From Tupaia tana (taxonomy: Eukaryota; Chordata; Mammalia; Scandentia; Tupaiidae): a stretch of DNA of 64,000 nucleotides. The stretch is from contig JAKSZU010000031.1 in the NCBI GenBank assembly GCA_026018925.1, positions 14,056,997-14,120,996 of the forward strand, given 5' to 3'. This document shows, one piece after another, positions 54,298 through 64,000 of this stretch. Position numbers and translations under genes: made by a program. Every line of letters begins with the position of its first letter. Positions within the stretch are counted from its first letter, which is position 1. The notes under the pieces were generated by a model. It saw only the letters and a list, made by a program, of their open reading frames with translations. It searched no databases and was not told where the DNA came from.

Positions 54298-55054
54298 ATG
54301 TCAATTCTACCCAAATTAATCTACACATTTAAAACAATCCCAATCAAAGTACCAGAGACATTCTTCACATATCTAGAAAAGACAATCATACAATTTGCCT
54401 GGGGTCATAAAAGACCCCCTATTGCCAAAGCAATACTGCACAAGAAGATTAGAGTGGGCAGCCTCTCACTCCCTGAGCCCAAAATATACCATAAAGCTGT
54501 GATAATCAAAACAGCATGGTATTGGCACAGAAACAGACAGGTAGAAAAATGGAAGAAGATAGAGATCCTAGAAATACTTCCAAACATAAAACCAGCTTAT
54601 TTTTTGACAAAGGGTGCCAGTCAATCCAGTGGGGAAGGAAATCTCTTTAGCAAATGGTGCTGGAAAAACTGGATAACCATCTGCAGAAAGATGAATCTGA
54701 AAACCTACTTCTCACTATTGACAGAAATCAACTCAAAGTGGATAAAAAATCTAAACCTAAAACCTCAAACTATAAAACTGCTGCTGGAAAGCACTGGGGA
54801 GTCATTAGGATAGGCGAAGACTTCTTAAATAAGTCCCCCAAAGCGCAGTCAAAAATCCCCAAAATAGACAAGTGGGATTAAATCAGATTAAGAAGTTATT
54901 GGATGGCAAAAGACACAGTAATTAGTGTGAATCAACAGCCCTCAGAATGGGAAAATATTTTTGTAAAATATGTGTCAGATAAGGAACTGATAACCAGAAT
55001 ACAAAAGGAACTCAAGCAGATCCCCCCCCCCAAAAGATGCTCATCCCTATTTTT

Positions 55055-55242
55055 TAAATTAATTAATTAATTAATTTTTATTTATTTTACATACTTTCAC
55101 TGGACATCACCTCAGCATACAAAATGTGATTGTCCAGCTGGAATATACTGTAAAGTATCTTAAGCATACATGTTATCATCAACAAATAATTTTCCATTTC
55201 TTGTTTCTTGTATATATATGTTTCTTGTAAATATATATATAC

Positions 55243-55289
<47 letters not shown>

Positions 55290-55775
55290 CACAAGCACAT
55301 ATATATTCCCCCTATTTCTCACCGTCTGCCATTTCCCATCCTCTTCCCACCCTGTCAATGGTTTCTGCAGTTGCTTCATTTCTTTATTCTTTCCCACATT
55401 GTATTGATTCACAAAACATCTTAATTAATCTAAATACTTTCAATAGTAAGTTCAGCTGATATATACATGTCTGTGAATAAAAGTTGACTTTAGGCGTGAA
55501 ACTCTGTGGATAGAATGAATATACTATAAAATAGCACATAGCTAAGGCTATATAGCTTACTGTGGTTACCAAATAGATAATTTTAAAAATACACTTTTTA
55601 ATTTCAAGAAAGGCAGTTTTAGCTTTGATACATCAAAATAAAAAAATGTTAAGAGAACTTTGCTTAATACTTAAAACCAGGAAACAGGTTAGAATTCTGT
55701 TTGAATAGTAGGTACATGGACCTGTCCACAACTTGAGAAAAGACAAAACTCCTTAACACTGGAAAACAAATCTCA
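55055..55775 (-). mobile_element. HAL1-type 3'UTR insertion
   Basis: Starts with an AT-rich tail, then CATACAAAATGTGATTGTCC, CCCTATTTCTCACCGTCTGCC, TTTCAATAGTAAGTTCAGC and CAGGTTAGAATTCTGTTTG, in the same order as 62,477-63,040. Target words CATCCCTATT (55,044) and CACCCCTATT (55,775) flank it and L1 ORF2 continues at AAAAGATGGAGGAATGAG. Confidence 0.82.
55214..55288. repeat. TA/TG microsatellite
   Basis: TATATATATATACATATATA followed by a (GT)n run inside the HAL1-type 3'UTR; the same site is pure (TA)n at 62,551-62,597. Confidence 0.92.
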
Positions 55776-55823
55776 CCCCTATTAAAAGATGGAGGAATGA
55801 GTTGAAAAAAAGCACTCTCTGAC

Positions 55824-56090
55824 AGACTGGCCCTTGCTCTCAAGAGACCTCCATCTCCATCTCCAGACCTCTGGCCAGCAAGGGAAACCGAGGCAGAGGC
55901 ACCACTGCCCCTGCTCCACTTCCAGGCTCCCAAGACCAGGACCTCAAGCCCTTTAGAGACTGGCCCTTGCTCTCAGGAACCCTCCATTTCCATCTCCAGA
56001 CCTCTGGCAAGCAAGGGAAACTGAGGCAGGGGCACCACTGCCCCTCCTCCACTTTCATGCTCCCAAGACTAGGACCCCAGGCCCTTTAGA
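55824..56090 (+). promoter_or_regulatory. Two 133-bp L1 5'UTR monomers
   Basis: AGACTGGCCCTTGCTCTCA begins at 55,824 and 55,957. Both contain TCCATCTCCAGACCTCTGGC, GCACCACTGCCCCT and GGACC..AGGCCCTTTAGAG. GC-rich against AT-rich flanks. Unlike the 323-bp monomers in sequence, so a second promoter type. Confidence 0.85.
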
Positions 56091-56486
56091 GGCACGCAAC
56101 TTTTTCTTCATTCTCTATAGTCTTTTTTTTCATCTTACATTATCCTGTCTTCCTCATCCTCCACCCTGCCAGAGGAATTAGACAGATCTAGAATCACAGT
56201 TCTGAAATTCCCTAGTATTGTAAGGTTCCCTGAGATCCTCCCCTATAATGAACAACCTGTGAATATGAAGATAGTACTCTTCAGACACTTGAGTAGAGTA
56301 CACCTCTTGAGACCACATTGCTAAAAAACAACAGAAGAGAAGACTTTTGCACACATCAATTCACAGCAAAAGGGAAACACACTTGCTCCTAGTTGAAGAA
56401 ACGTTCTCCTGAGAGGTATTCAAAAGTGAATACATCTTCCAATGGCTATAAGTAGAAGGGCCTCAGGTCTGAATAAGACAGGAAAT

Positions 56487-57403
56487 ATGTCTCCATCAAA
56501 GAAATAGACTAACTTCCCTCCATCTCTCCTAAAATCTGAGGACGTAACCAAAATGTCAGGAAAAGAATTTAGAACATTCATATTGAACAAATTCTATGAG
56601 TTGGAACAGAAAAGAGATAACAAAGTACAGGAGATTAGGAAGTACTTCCAGGATATGAAAGAAGAAATGGATACTCTGAAAAAGAATCAGATGGAGCTAT
56701 TAGAGATGAAGCCTGTAATACAGGAAATCAAAACTCTCTTGAAAGTATTAAAAATCGATTAGGCTATGAAGAAGATCAAATCTCTGATGTAGAAGATAAA
56801 ACCTCTGACCTAGAAAAAACCACCAAGAAGATAGAGAAAATAACAAAAAAGCATGAGGATAATATACAAGAAATATTAGATTCTATAAGACACCCAAACC
56901 TCAGAATAATTGGCATCCCAGAAGGTGAAGAAACTAATAACGGCATGGAAAATCTATTCCATGAAATCCTGGGAGAAAATTTTCCAAGTGTAGAGAGGCA
57001 CTCAAGTATCTAGACCCAAGAAATACAAAGGACCCCAAATAGACTCAACCCCAGAAGATCTTCCCCAAGGCAGATCTTAGCCAGACTGTCCAAGACCACA
57101 GATAAAGACATGATACTAAAACTGGCAAGAGAGAAATGAGAAGTGACTTACAAAGGTCATCCCATCAGGCTAACACCTGACCTCTCAATGGAAACAATGC
57201 AAGCAAGGAAAGAATGGGAAGATATATTGAAAGTGTTAAGAGAGAAACAGTTTCAACCAAGATTATTATATCCTGCAAGATTATCCTTTATATGGGAAAA
57301 AAAGATTAAAATCTTCTCAGACAAACAAAACCTGAAAGAATTTGCCAACACCAGACCAGCTCTTCAAGAAACCCTGAAGAAAGTACTGTTCCAGGAAAAC
57401 TAA
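56487..57403 (+). pseudogene. L1 ORF1, inactive
   Basis: ATG at 56,487 followed by a TAG at 56,505. In-frame KMSGKEFRTFILNKFYELEQ, coiled coil (EIRKYFQDMKEEMDTLKKNQ), a frameshift near 56,755, then RRM start PNLRIIGIPEGEETNNGMEN in another frame, and CTD (GHPIRLTPDLSMETMQARKE, PRLLYPARLSFIWEKKIKIF) ending KKVLFQEN. Stops at about 57,013 and 57,139. Usual family length. Confidence 0.9.
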
Positions 57404-57447
57404 AGAATTAACAGGCAGAAACAAAGGAATAAAAGGCAACTAAGGCA

Positions 57448-60400
57448 ATGGCCAACTTAAATGTCAGGACAGATCTGGTAACATCGATAATAACATTTAA
57501 TGTGAATGGATTAAATTCTCCAATCAAGAGACACAGACTGACTGAATGGATAAAAAAAAAGAAACCCTCTATCTGTTGCCTACAGGAAACCTACCTCATG
57601 GATAAAGACATACACAGACTGTAAGTGAAGGGTTGGAAAAAGGTTTTCCATGCAAATGGGAACCAAAAAAGAGCTGGAGATGCGATACTAATTTCTGACA
57701 AAATAGGCTTTAAAACAAAAACTGTTCGAAGAGACAAAGTAGGGCACTATATTGTAGTAAAAGGATCAATAGATCAAGAAGATATAACGCTTATAAGTAT
57801 CTATGCTCCTAACACAGGAGCACCAAATATGTGAAGGAAAGACTGTTAGATCTAAAAGGGAAGATAGACTGCAATACACTAATTGTTGGAGACCTCAACA
57901 CTGCACTAACTGCACTATCCCCTTGGGACAGATCATCTAGACAAAAAATAGATAAAGAGATAAAGGATCTGAATGATACCATAAATCAAATGGACTTAAC
58001 AGACATCTATAGAACTGTCCATCCAAAAACCACGAGATATACTTTTTTCTCACCCCCACATAGAACCTTTTCGAAAATTGACCACATAATAGGGCACAAA
58101 GCAAGCCTCTACAGATTCAAAGACATAGAATCTATATCTAGCATCTTCTCTAACCATGATGGCATTAAACTTGAGTTTAATTTCAAGAGAAATCCTCAAA
58201 AATACTCAAATACATGGAAACAAAATAACCTACTTCTGAATGACTCCACAACTACTGATGAAATAAAGACTGAAATCAAAAGATTCATGGAATCCAATGA
58301 CAATAAAGACACAAGTTTCCATAATCTTTGGGACACTGCTAAAACAGTCATAAGAGGGAAGTTCATAGCAATTAATGCACATAAGAGGAAGGCGGAAAGA
58401 AGGCAAATGGATCACCTAACATCATGCCTTAGAGAATTGGAAAAGCAACAGCAAAAAAATCCAAAAAAACTCCAGGAGAAAGGAAATAATAAAGATATGA
58501 GCAGAAATAAATGAAATAGAAAATAAGTGAACTACATGAAAAATAAATGAAAGTAAAACCAGTTCTTTGAAAAGATAAACAAAATCAATACACCACTAGT
58601 GAGAGTTATTAAGAAGAGAGAAAGGAACCAGGTGAATCAAATCTGCAATGAAGCAGGCAATATAACTACAAAGTAGAAATATAAAACATCATTAGAGGAT
58701 ACTATGAACAACTATATGCCAAGAAACAAGACAATCTGGATGAGAAGGACAATTTCCTGGACACATATAATCTACCAAGATTGAGCCAGGAGGATATAGA
58801 AAGTCTGAATAGGCCTATAACAAGTCAGGAGATTGAATCAGTAATAAATAACCTTCCCACAAAGAAAAACCTTGGCCCTGATAGCTTCACCTCTGAGTTC
58901 TAGAAAACTTTCAAAGTAGAGTTAACCCCCATTCTGCTCAAGTTATTTCTAAAGATCCAAAAGGGTGACTCTCTCCTTAAATCAGTCTATGAAGCCTCTA
59001 TCACCCTTATCCTTAAAACACATAAGGACAGGACAAGGAAGGAAAACTATACACCAATATATCTGATGAATATAGATGCAAAGATTCTCAACAAGATACT
59101 AGCCAATTGTATCCAACAGCTTATAAAAAAGATTATACATCATGATCAGGTAGGTTTTATTCCAGAAATGCAAGGTTGGTTGAACACATGCAAAACCATA
59201 AATGTAATACATCATATTAACAGAAAGAAAGATAAAAACCATATGGTCATATCGATTGATGCAGAAAAAGCATTTGATAAGTTACAACATCCCTTCATGA
59301 TCAAGACTCTCAGCAAAATCGGCATAGAAGGGTCATTTCTCAACACAATAAAAGCTATCTATGAAAAATCCATAGCAAACATCATCCTGAATGGAGAAAA
59401 GCTGAAAACTTTCCCACTAAAAACAGGTACAAAACAAGGACGCCCACTTCCTCCATTCCTTTTCAATATAGTACTGGAAGTCCTCACCAACGCAATCAGA
59501 AAAGAGGAAAAAATAAAAGGCATTCAAATAGGAAAAGAAGAGGTGAAACTCTCTCTATTCTCAAATGACATGATTGTATACATAGAAGACCCAATGGTTA
59601 CCATGAAAAAATTTCTGAAATTAATGCACTAATACAGTAAAGTTGCAGGATACAAAATCAATATACAGAAATCTATAGCATTTCTATATACAAACAATAG
59701 GCAGGCTGAGATAGAACTGAAAAAAGTTGCTCCATTTACCATAGCCACAAAAAGTATAAAATACTTAGGAATAAATCTAACCAAAGAAGTTAAAGACCTT
59801 CACAAGGAAAACTATGAGAAGCTAAAAAAAGAAATTGAAAATGACACAGAAAAGTGGAAGGACATCCCATGTTCCTGGATTGGAAGAATTAATATAATCA
59901 AAATGGCAATTCTACCCAAATTAATCTACGTATTTAATGCAGTGCCAATCAAAGTACCAGACACATTCTTCAAAGATCTAGAAAAGACAATCATAAAATT
60001 CGTCTGGAATTATAAAAGACCCTGTATTGCCAAAGCAATTCTACACAAGAAGAGTGGAGTGGGTGGCATCTCACTCCCTGACCGAAAAATATGCTACAAA
60101 GTTGTGGTAATCAAAACAGCATGGTACTGGCACAGAAACAGACATGTGTACCAATGGAACAGAATAGAGATCCCAGAAATAAATTCCCAAGCATTCAGTC
60201 AACTGATTTTTGACAAGGGGTACCAGTCAATCCAGTGGGAAAAGGAAAACCTCTTCAGCAAATGGTGCTGGAAAAACTGGATTTCCACCTACAGAAAGAT
60301 GAATCTGAACTCCTACCTCTAACCTTTGACAAAAATCAAGTCAAGGTGGATCAAAGATCTAAATCTAAGACTTCAAACTATAAAACTGCTCCTAGAAAAC

Positions 60401-61308
60401 ACTGGGAAAACTCTAGGAGACATTGGTGTAGGGAAAGACTTCTTAAATAAGGCCCCTAAGGCACAATCGATAATCTCCAAAATAGACAAGTGGGTTTATA
60501 TCAGACTAAGAAGTTTCTGCATGGCAAAAGACACAGTAATTTGTGTGAATCAACAGCCCTCAGAATGGGAAAATATTTTTGTAAATTATGCATCAGATGA
60601 GGGACTGATAACCAGAATACACAAGGAACTCAAGCAGCTGTTTGGAAAAAAGATGATCAGCCCTATTATAAAATGGGAGAATGAGTTGAAAAAACCACTC
60701 TCTAAAGATGACATACGAATAGCCAAAAGGCATATGAAAAAATGCTCAACACCCCTCATTGTAAGGGAAATGCAGATCAAAACAACAATGAGATATCACC
60801 TAACCCCAGTCAGAATGTCTACGATTAAAAAAAAAACAAAATGATAAGTGTTGGCAGGTGTGGTGAAAGGGGAACTCTCTTACACTGGTGGTGGGAATGT
60901 AAATTAGTCCAACCACTGTGGAGAACATTTTGGAGATTCCTCAAAAATCTACAAATAGAACTACCATATGATCCAGCAATCCCACTCCTCGGTATCTACC
61001 CAAAGGACAGAAGAATTCTTCATCGGAAAAGTGTTTGCATATCAATGTTTATCGTGGCACTATTCACGATTGCAAAGACATGGAACCAACCCAAATGCCC
61101 CCATACAGATGAACGGATTGGAAAACTGTGGCACATACTCTCTATGGAATACTATTCAGCCATAAAAAAACCCAACAAAACCCTGGCTTTTGACAGAAAA
61201 TGGAAGAATATGGAAGGTTTACTGCTGAGTGAAGCAAGCCAGGCTATGAAGGAGAGACATTTTATGTCCCCACTTAATATATACCGAGTGTCTGCACTCT
61301 ATGACTGA
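57448..61308 (+). pseudogene. L1 ORF2, inactive
   Basis: ATG at 57,448 (MANLNVRTDLVTSITITFNV) to TGA at 61,308, 3,861 nt, the normal ORF2 length. Domains: endonuclease 57,448-58,180 ([40 protein letters not shown]), RT about 58,850-59,900 ([38 protein letters not shown]), C-terminal part with [20 protein letters not shown]. Stops at 57,619, 57,832 and about 58,900, and frameshifts. RT catalytic box reads F-S-N-D in place of F-A-D-D, which would abolish activity. Confidence 0.93.
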
Positions 61309-61575
61309 AACTGACTGACTAAAGGATGTACAAACACAAGAGATTGGTGTGATTGCCAGATGTGGTGTGTGTGGAGGAGTGGGTCCTGGGGAAGGACATT
61401 TGGAGGAGGGATACAGAGACAGAGCATTGATGGGACAGGGAGGTAGTGGTGTTATCTGTTGAAGATATTTTGATCAACTAGATTGGGGAGAAAGGTTCAC
61501 ATATTAAAATGTTCACTTTGTAAGTTAAATAATGTGATTGAATGCATAAAAATACTAAATAAATTTTTAAAAAAG
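61309..61575 (+). mobile_element. L1 3'UTR and A-rich tail
   Basis: GACTGACTAAAGGATGTAC, GGGAAGGACATTTGGAGG, TTAAATAATGTGATTGAATG and AAATAAA near 61,557, followed by the tail. The same order closes the host L1 at 62,215-62,475. Confidence 0.85.
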
Positions 61576-61576
61576 A

Positions 61577-62475
61577 AAAAAAAAATCACTCTCCAAGGAA
61601 GACATATGAATAGTCAAAAGGCATATGAAAAAAAATGCTCAACATCCTTCATTGTAAGGGAGCTGCAGATCAGATCAAAATCACAATGAGATACCACCTA
61701 ACCCCAGTCAGAATGAGTAAGAGTAAAAAAAAAAGAATACAGAAAATGGTAAATGCTGGCTGTAGTGTGTTGAAAGGGAGACTCTCCTACACTACTGGTG
61801 AGAATGTAAATGAGTCCAGCCACTGTGGAGATCAATATGGAGATTCCTCAAAGATCTACAAATAGAACTACCATATGATACAGGAATCCCACTCATTGGT
61901 ATCTACCCAAAGGACACAAGAATGCTTAGTCAGAAAAGTGCTTGTACATCGATGTTTGTTTCGGGATTATTCACAATTGCTAAGACATGGAACCAACTCA
62001 AATGCCCATGAACAGATGAATGGATTGAAAATCTGTGGCACCTATGCTCTATGGAATACTACTCAGCCATAAAAAACAATAAGACCCTGGCTTTTGACAG
62101 AAAGTGGATGAATATGGAAGATTTACTGCTGAGTGAAGCAAGCCAGACTATGAAGGAGAGACATTTTATGTCGCCACTTAATATACATCTAGTGTCCACA
62201 CTCTGTGACTAAAAATGAATGACTAAAGGATATAGAAACACAGTAAATGGTTGAGAATACCAGATATAGTGTGGGAAGAGGATGGGTGGAGTAGAGTCTG
62301 AAGAAGGACATTAAGGAGAAAAACAGAGAGGCAAAGTATTAATGAGACAAAGAAATAGGGTATTATCTGTTGAAGATAACTTTATAGTATTATCAACTTG
62401 ATTGGGGAGAAATGCACACATGTTGGAATATTCACTTTGCAAGCTAAATAATGTGATTGAATGTATAAGACAATT
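61577..62475 (+). pseudogene. Host L1, ORF2 C-terminus and 3'UTR
   Basis: Resumes the element broken at 55,822: CCAGTCAGAATGAGTAAGAG, GGTATCTACCCAAAGGACAC and CCACTTAATATACATCTAG encode the C-terminal ORF2 region, with frameshifts, then a 3'UTR ending TAAGACAATTTGAAATAAA. Confidence 0.88.
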
Positions 62476-62548
62476 TGAAATAAAAAAGAATACACTATAC
62501 AGTGGCTTAGTCATACATGTTATCATCAACAAATAATTTTCATTTTCT

Positions 62549-62550
<2 letters not shown>

Positions 62551-62597
<47 letters not shown>
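62551..62597. repeat. (TA)n microsatellite
   Basis: About 23 TA units in the HAL1-type 3'UTR. Confidence 0.95.
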
Positions 62598-62599
<2 letters not shown>

Positions 62600-63216
62600 C
62601 CCCACCACCATTTTTCACCATATGCCATTTCCTGCCCTTCTCCCACCCTATCTCTGGTATCTACAGTTTCTTTCCATTCCTTCCCCCCACATTTTATTGG
62701 TTAACAAAATATATTAATTGATCTAACTACTTTCAATAGCAAGTTCAGCTGATATATAAATATCTGAGAACAAATGTTTGGCTTTAGGCATGAAACTGAG
62801 TAGAATGAATACACTATAAAAAAGCACCTAGATGAGGCTATATAGCTTACTGTGGTCATTAAATAGGTATTTTTTAAATATATTTTTTTAATTTCAAGAA
62901 AGGCAGTTTAAAAAATAAATCAAAATAAAAGAAGTTAAGAGAACTTTGTGTAAGTCTTAGAGCCAGAAAACAGGTTAGGATTCTGTTCAAATAGTAGGTA
63001 CATGAATCTGTCGATAATTCAAGAAAAGACAAAAATCCTTATCTTGGGAGTACAAAGCATAGAAAAAGATCAGTATTGTTTTATTCAAAAGTCATAAAAT
63101 TTTATTTCATCAGCTCAGTCTCATGTACTTAATGTAAGTTCTGTTGTAGTTTGAGCTTTCCATTTAAATTCTGGAAGATAATATTCAATTACAGATTTGT
63201 CCCTACCATTAAGCTG

Positions 63217-63219
<3 letters not shown>

Positions 63220-63254
<35 letters not shown>

Positions 63255-63262
63255 GGTTTTTA
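63220..63262 (-). mobile_element. SINE-A tail-only insertion
   Basis: About 30 T followed by AAGAGGTTTTT, which is the extreme 3' end of SINE-A (AAAAACCTCTT plus A tail) in complement, placed inside HAL1 sequence between GCTGGCC and AAAACTCTTATTTCTG. Confidence 0.55.
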
Positions 63263-63394
63263 AAACTCTTATTTCTGTGTGTCTGACTTTAATTTTCCTG
63301 ATATAGCACTCCCTTCAGAACTTCTTGGAGAAATGAACTGGTGTTGGTAAATTCTTCCAGGTTTTGTTTATCCTTTAAAGTTTCTTTTTGTTTA

Positions 63395-63875
63395 TTTATT
63401 TATTTTTTTAAATTATTTATTTATTTATTTACATTCATTCACTGTACATCATTATAGCATACAAAATGAGATTTTTCCATTCACAGTGCACTGTATATTG
63501 GCTCAATCAAGCACATCAAGATGTGTGTTATTGTCAGCACATAATTTTCCATTTCTTGTTTTCTGTATATTTTGCCTTTTTTCCCATTCTTGATTCCCTG
63601 TCTCACCCTCTGCCATCTCCCACTCACCTCCCACATTGTGTCTGGTATCTATTGTTGCTTTCTCTGCCTCCCCTATTTTATTGTTTCACTAAATATCTTA
63701 ATAAATCTAAATATTTTCAGTAGCAAGCACAGCTGAAATATACATATCCATGAACACAAGTCTGACGTTAGGCATAAACCTCAGTGAGTAGAAAGAACAT
63801 ACTATAAAGTAGCACCTACCTAGGGCTATATAGCTTACTGCAGTCATCAGATAGGTATTTTTAATGCCCTTTTTT
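63395..63875 (-). mobile_element. HAL1-type 3'UTR, further copy
   Basis: TACATTCATTCACTGTACATC, CATACAAAATGAGATTTTTCC, TAATTTTCCATTTCTTG, TTTCAGTAGCAAGCACAGC and GGGCTATATAGCTTACTGC follow the order seen at 62,510-62,870. Confidence 0.82.
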
Positions 63876-64000
63876 TTTCTGAAAAAATTTTTTTTTATTA
63901 ATTTACATTCATTCCCTGAGCATCATCACAACATACAAAATGTGATTTCCTATCTAGAATCAACTGGATAGTGGCTTAATCAACTGGATAGTGGCTTAAT
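63876..64000 (-). mobile_element. HAL1-type 3' end, cut by window edge
   Basis: Same start again (TTACATTCATTCCCTGAGC, CATACAAAATGTGATTTCC). Ends with CAACTGGATAGTGGCTTAAT twice in tandem at the window edge. Confidence 0.75.

Larger units (their letters stand above)
53590..55822 (+). pseudogene. L1 ORF2 (host L1), RT to C-terminal region, interrupted
   Basis: Starts in RT (TCTCCACTCCTTTTCAACAT encodes the FNIVLEVL region), keeps LSLFADDMIVYIENP in a broken frame near 53,700, then runs to [17 protein letters not shown] and [20 protein letters not shown] (54,298-54,813). Broken by a HAL1 3' end at 54,050-54,297, by another at 55,055-55,775, and finally by the L1 at 55,824. It resumes at 61,577. 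No full frame survives. Confidence 0.88.
55824..61575 (+). mobile_element. Near full-length L1, inactive
   Basis: 5'UTR with two 133-bp monomers, ORF1 56,487-57,403, ORF2 57,448-61,308, 3'UTR to an A-rich tail at about 61,575. Inserted into the ORF2 of the host L1: GAAAAAAAGCACTCTCTGAC on the left (55,803) and AAAAAAAAATCACTCTCCAAGG on the right (61,577). Each ORF has stops and frameshifts, so it is dead. Confidence 0.9.
62477..63390 (-). mobile_element. HAL1-like element, 3'UTR and end of ORF1
   Basis: Minus strand from right: ORF1 end (complement of GGTGTTGGTAAATTC near 63,345, TAT/TGA-type end near 63,283), then a ~750-bp 3'UTR running to an A-rich end at 62,477. No ORF2 follows ORF1, as in the element at 37,785-39,945, supporting a HAL1 lineage. 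Confidence 0.75.

Overview
The window looks like nuclear DNA of a placental mammal and is almost wholly repetitive. I found no single-copy protein gene, tRNA or rRNA gene I can support. The evidence for a mammal is: L1 ORF1/ORF2 relics on both strands, two related tRNA-headed SINE families (called SINE-A, about 260 bp, and SINE-B, about 150-170 bp), ancient eutherian repeats (L1M-type 3' ends, a Tigger-type DNA transposon, a MIR fragment), an ERV class II relic, and (TTAGGG)n-derived DNA. Two SINEs also carry a 7SL-like segment. If that reading is right the host is in Euarchontoglires, but it carries no typical Alu or B1/B2. A tree shrew or another poorly sampled lineage is my tentative guess; species is not determined.

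Layout. (1) 1-10.0 kb: ordinary AT-rich euchromatin with many SINEs, an old L1M relic, a GC-rich block at 1.7-2.8 kb with ETS-like sites, and a 7SL-like SINE. (2) 10.0-27.4 kb: a large subtelomere-type satellite. Each unit has a ~122-bp tandem array (module a), a ~700-bp single-copy module b that alternates between two types (T1, T2), and a short block rich in GTTAGG-like words (module c). An ERV LTR relic sits in the first unit. (3) 27.4-32.0 kb: a ~132-bp tandem array amplified from inside module b. Each unit has two CTCF-like motifs, all in the same orientation. (4) 32.3-33.3 kb: a degenerate telomeric hexamer array, TTAGGG on the + strand. (5) 33.3-35.3 kb: twelve copies of a telomere-derived repeat with an invariant 168-bp period. 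(6) 35.3-37.8 and 46.7-48.6 kb: one diverged array rich in ACTACA..CCCAGA words, split by retroelements. (7) 37.8-46.7 kb: a HAL1-like (ORF1-only) element and a minus-strand L1; the L1 is interrupted by a 2.7-kb plus-strand composite element. (8) 49.2-51.8 kb: a further, diverged subtelomeric module with old interspersed repeats. (9) 53.6-62.5 kb: a plus-strand L1 broken by two HAL1-type 3' ends and by a nearly full-length, dead L1. (10) 62.5-64 kb: HAL1-type 3' ends.

The most interesting object is 42,521-45,238: a precisely bounded insertion with a 13-bp target duplication, a poly-A tail, three nearly identical 323-bp L1 5'UTR monomers, the N-terminus and coiled coil of ORF1p, and then a CpG-dense ~25-bp VNTR in place of the RRM/CTD, followed by a 3' domain I do not recognise. 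It is organised like SVA/LAVA composites but built from different parts. The second theme is the order subtelomeric satellite, then CTCF-like array, then TTAGGG array, then 168-bp satellite, all in one orientation, as expected of a chromosome end that is now interstitial. Nothing here indicates an intact autonomous element: all L1 ORFs seen carry stops, frameshifts, deletions or insertions.
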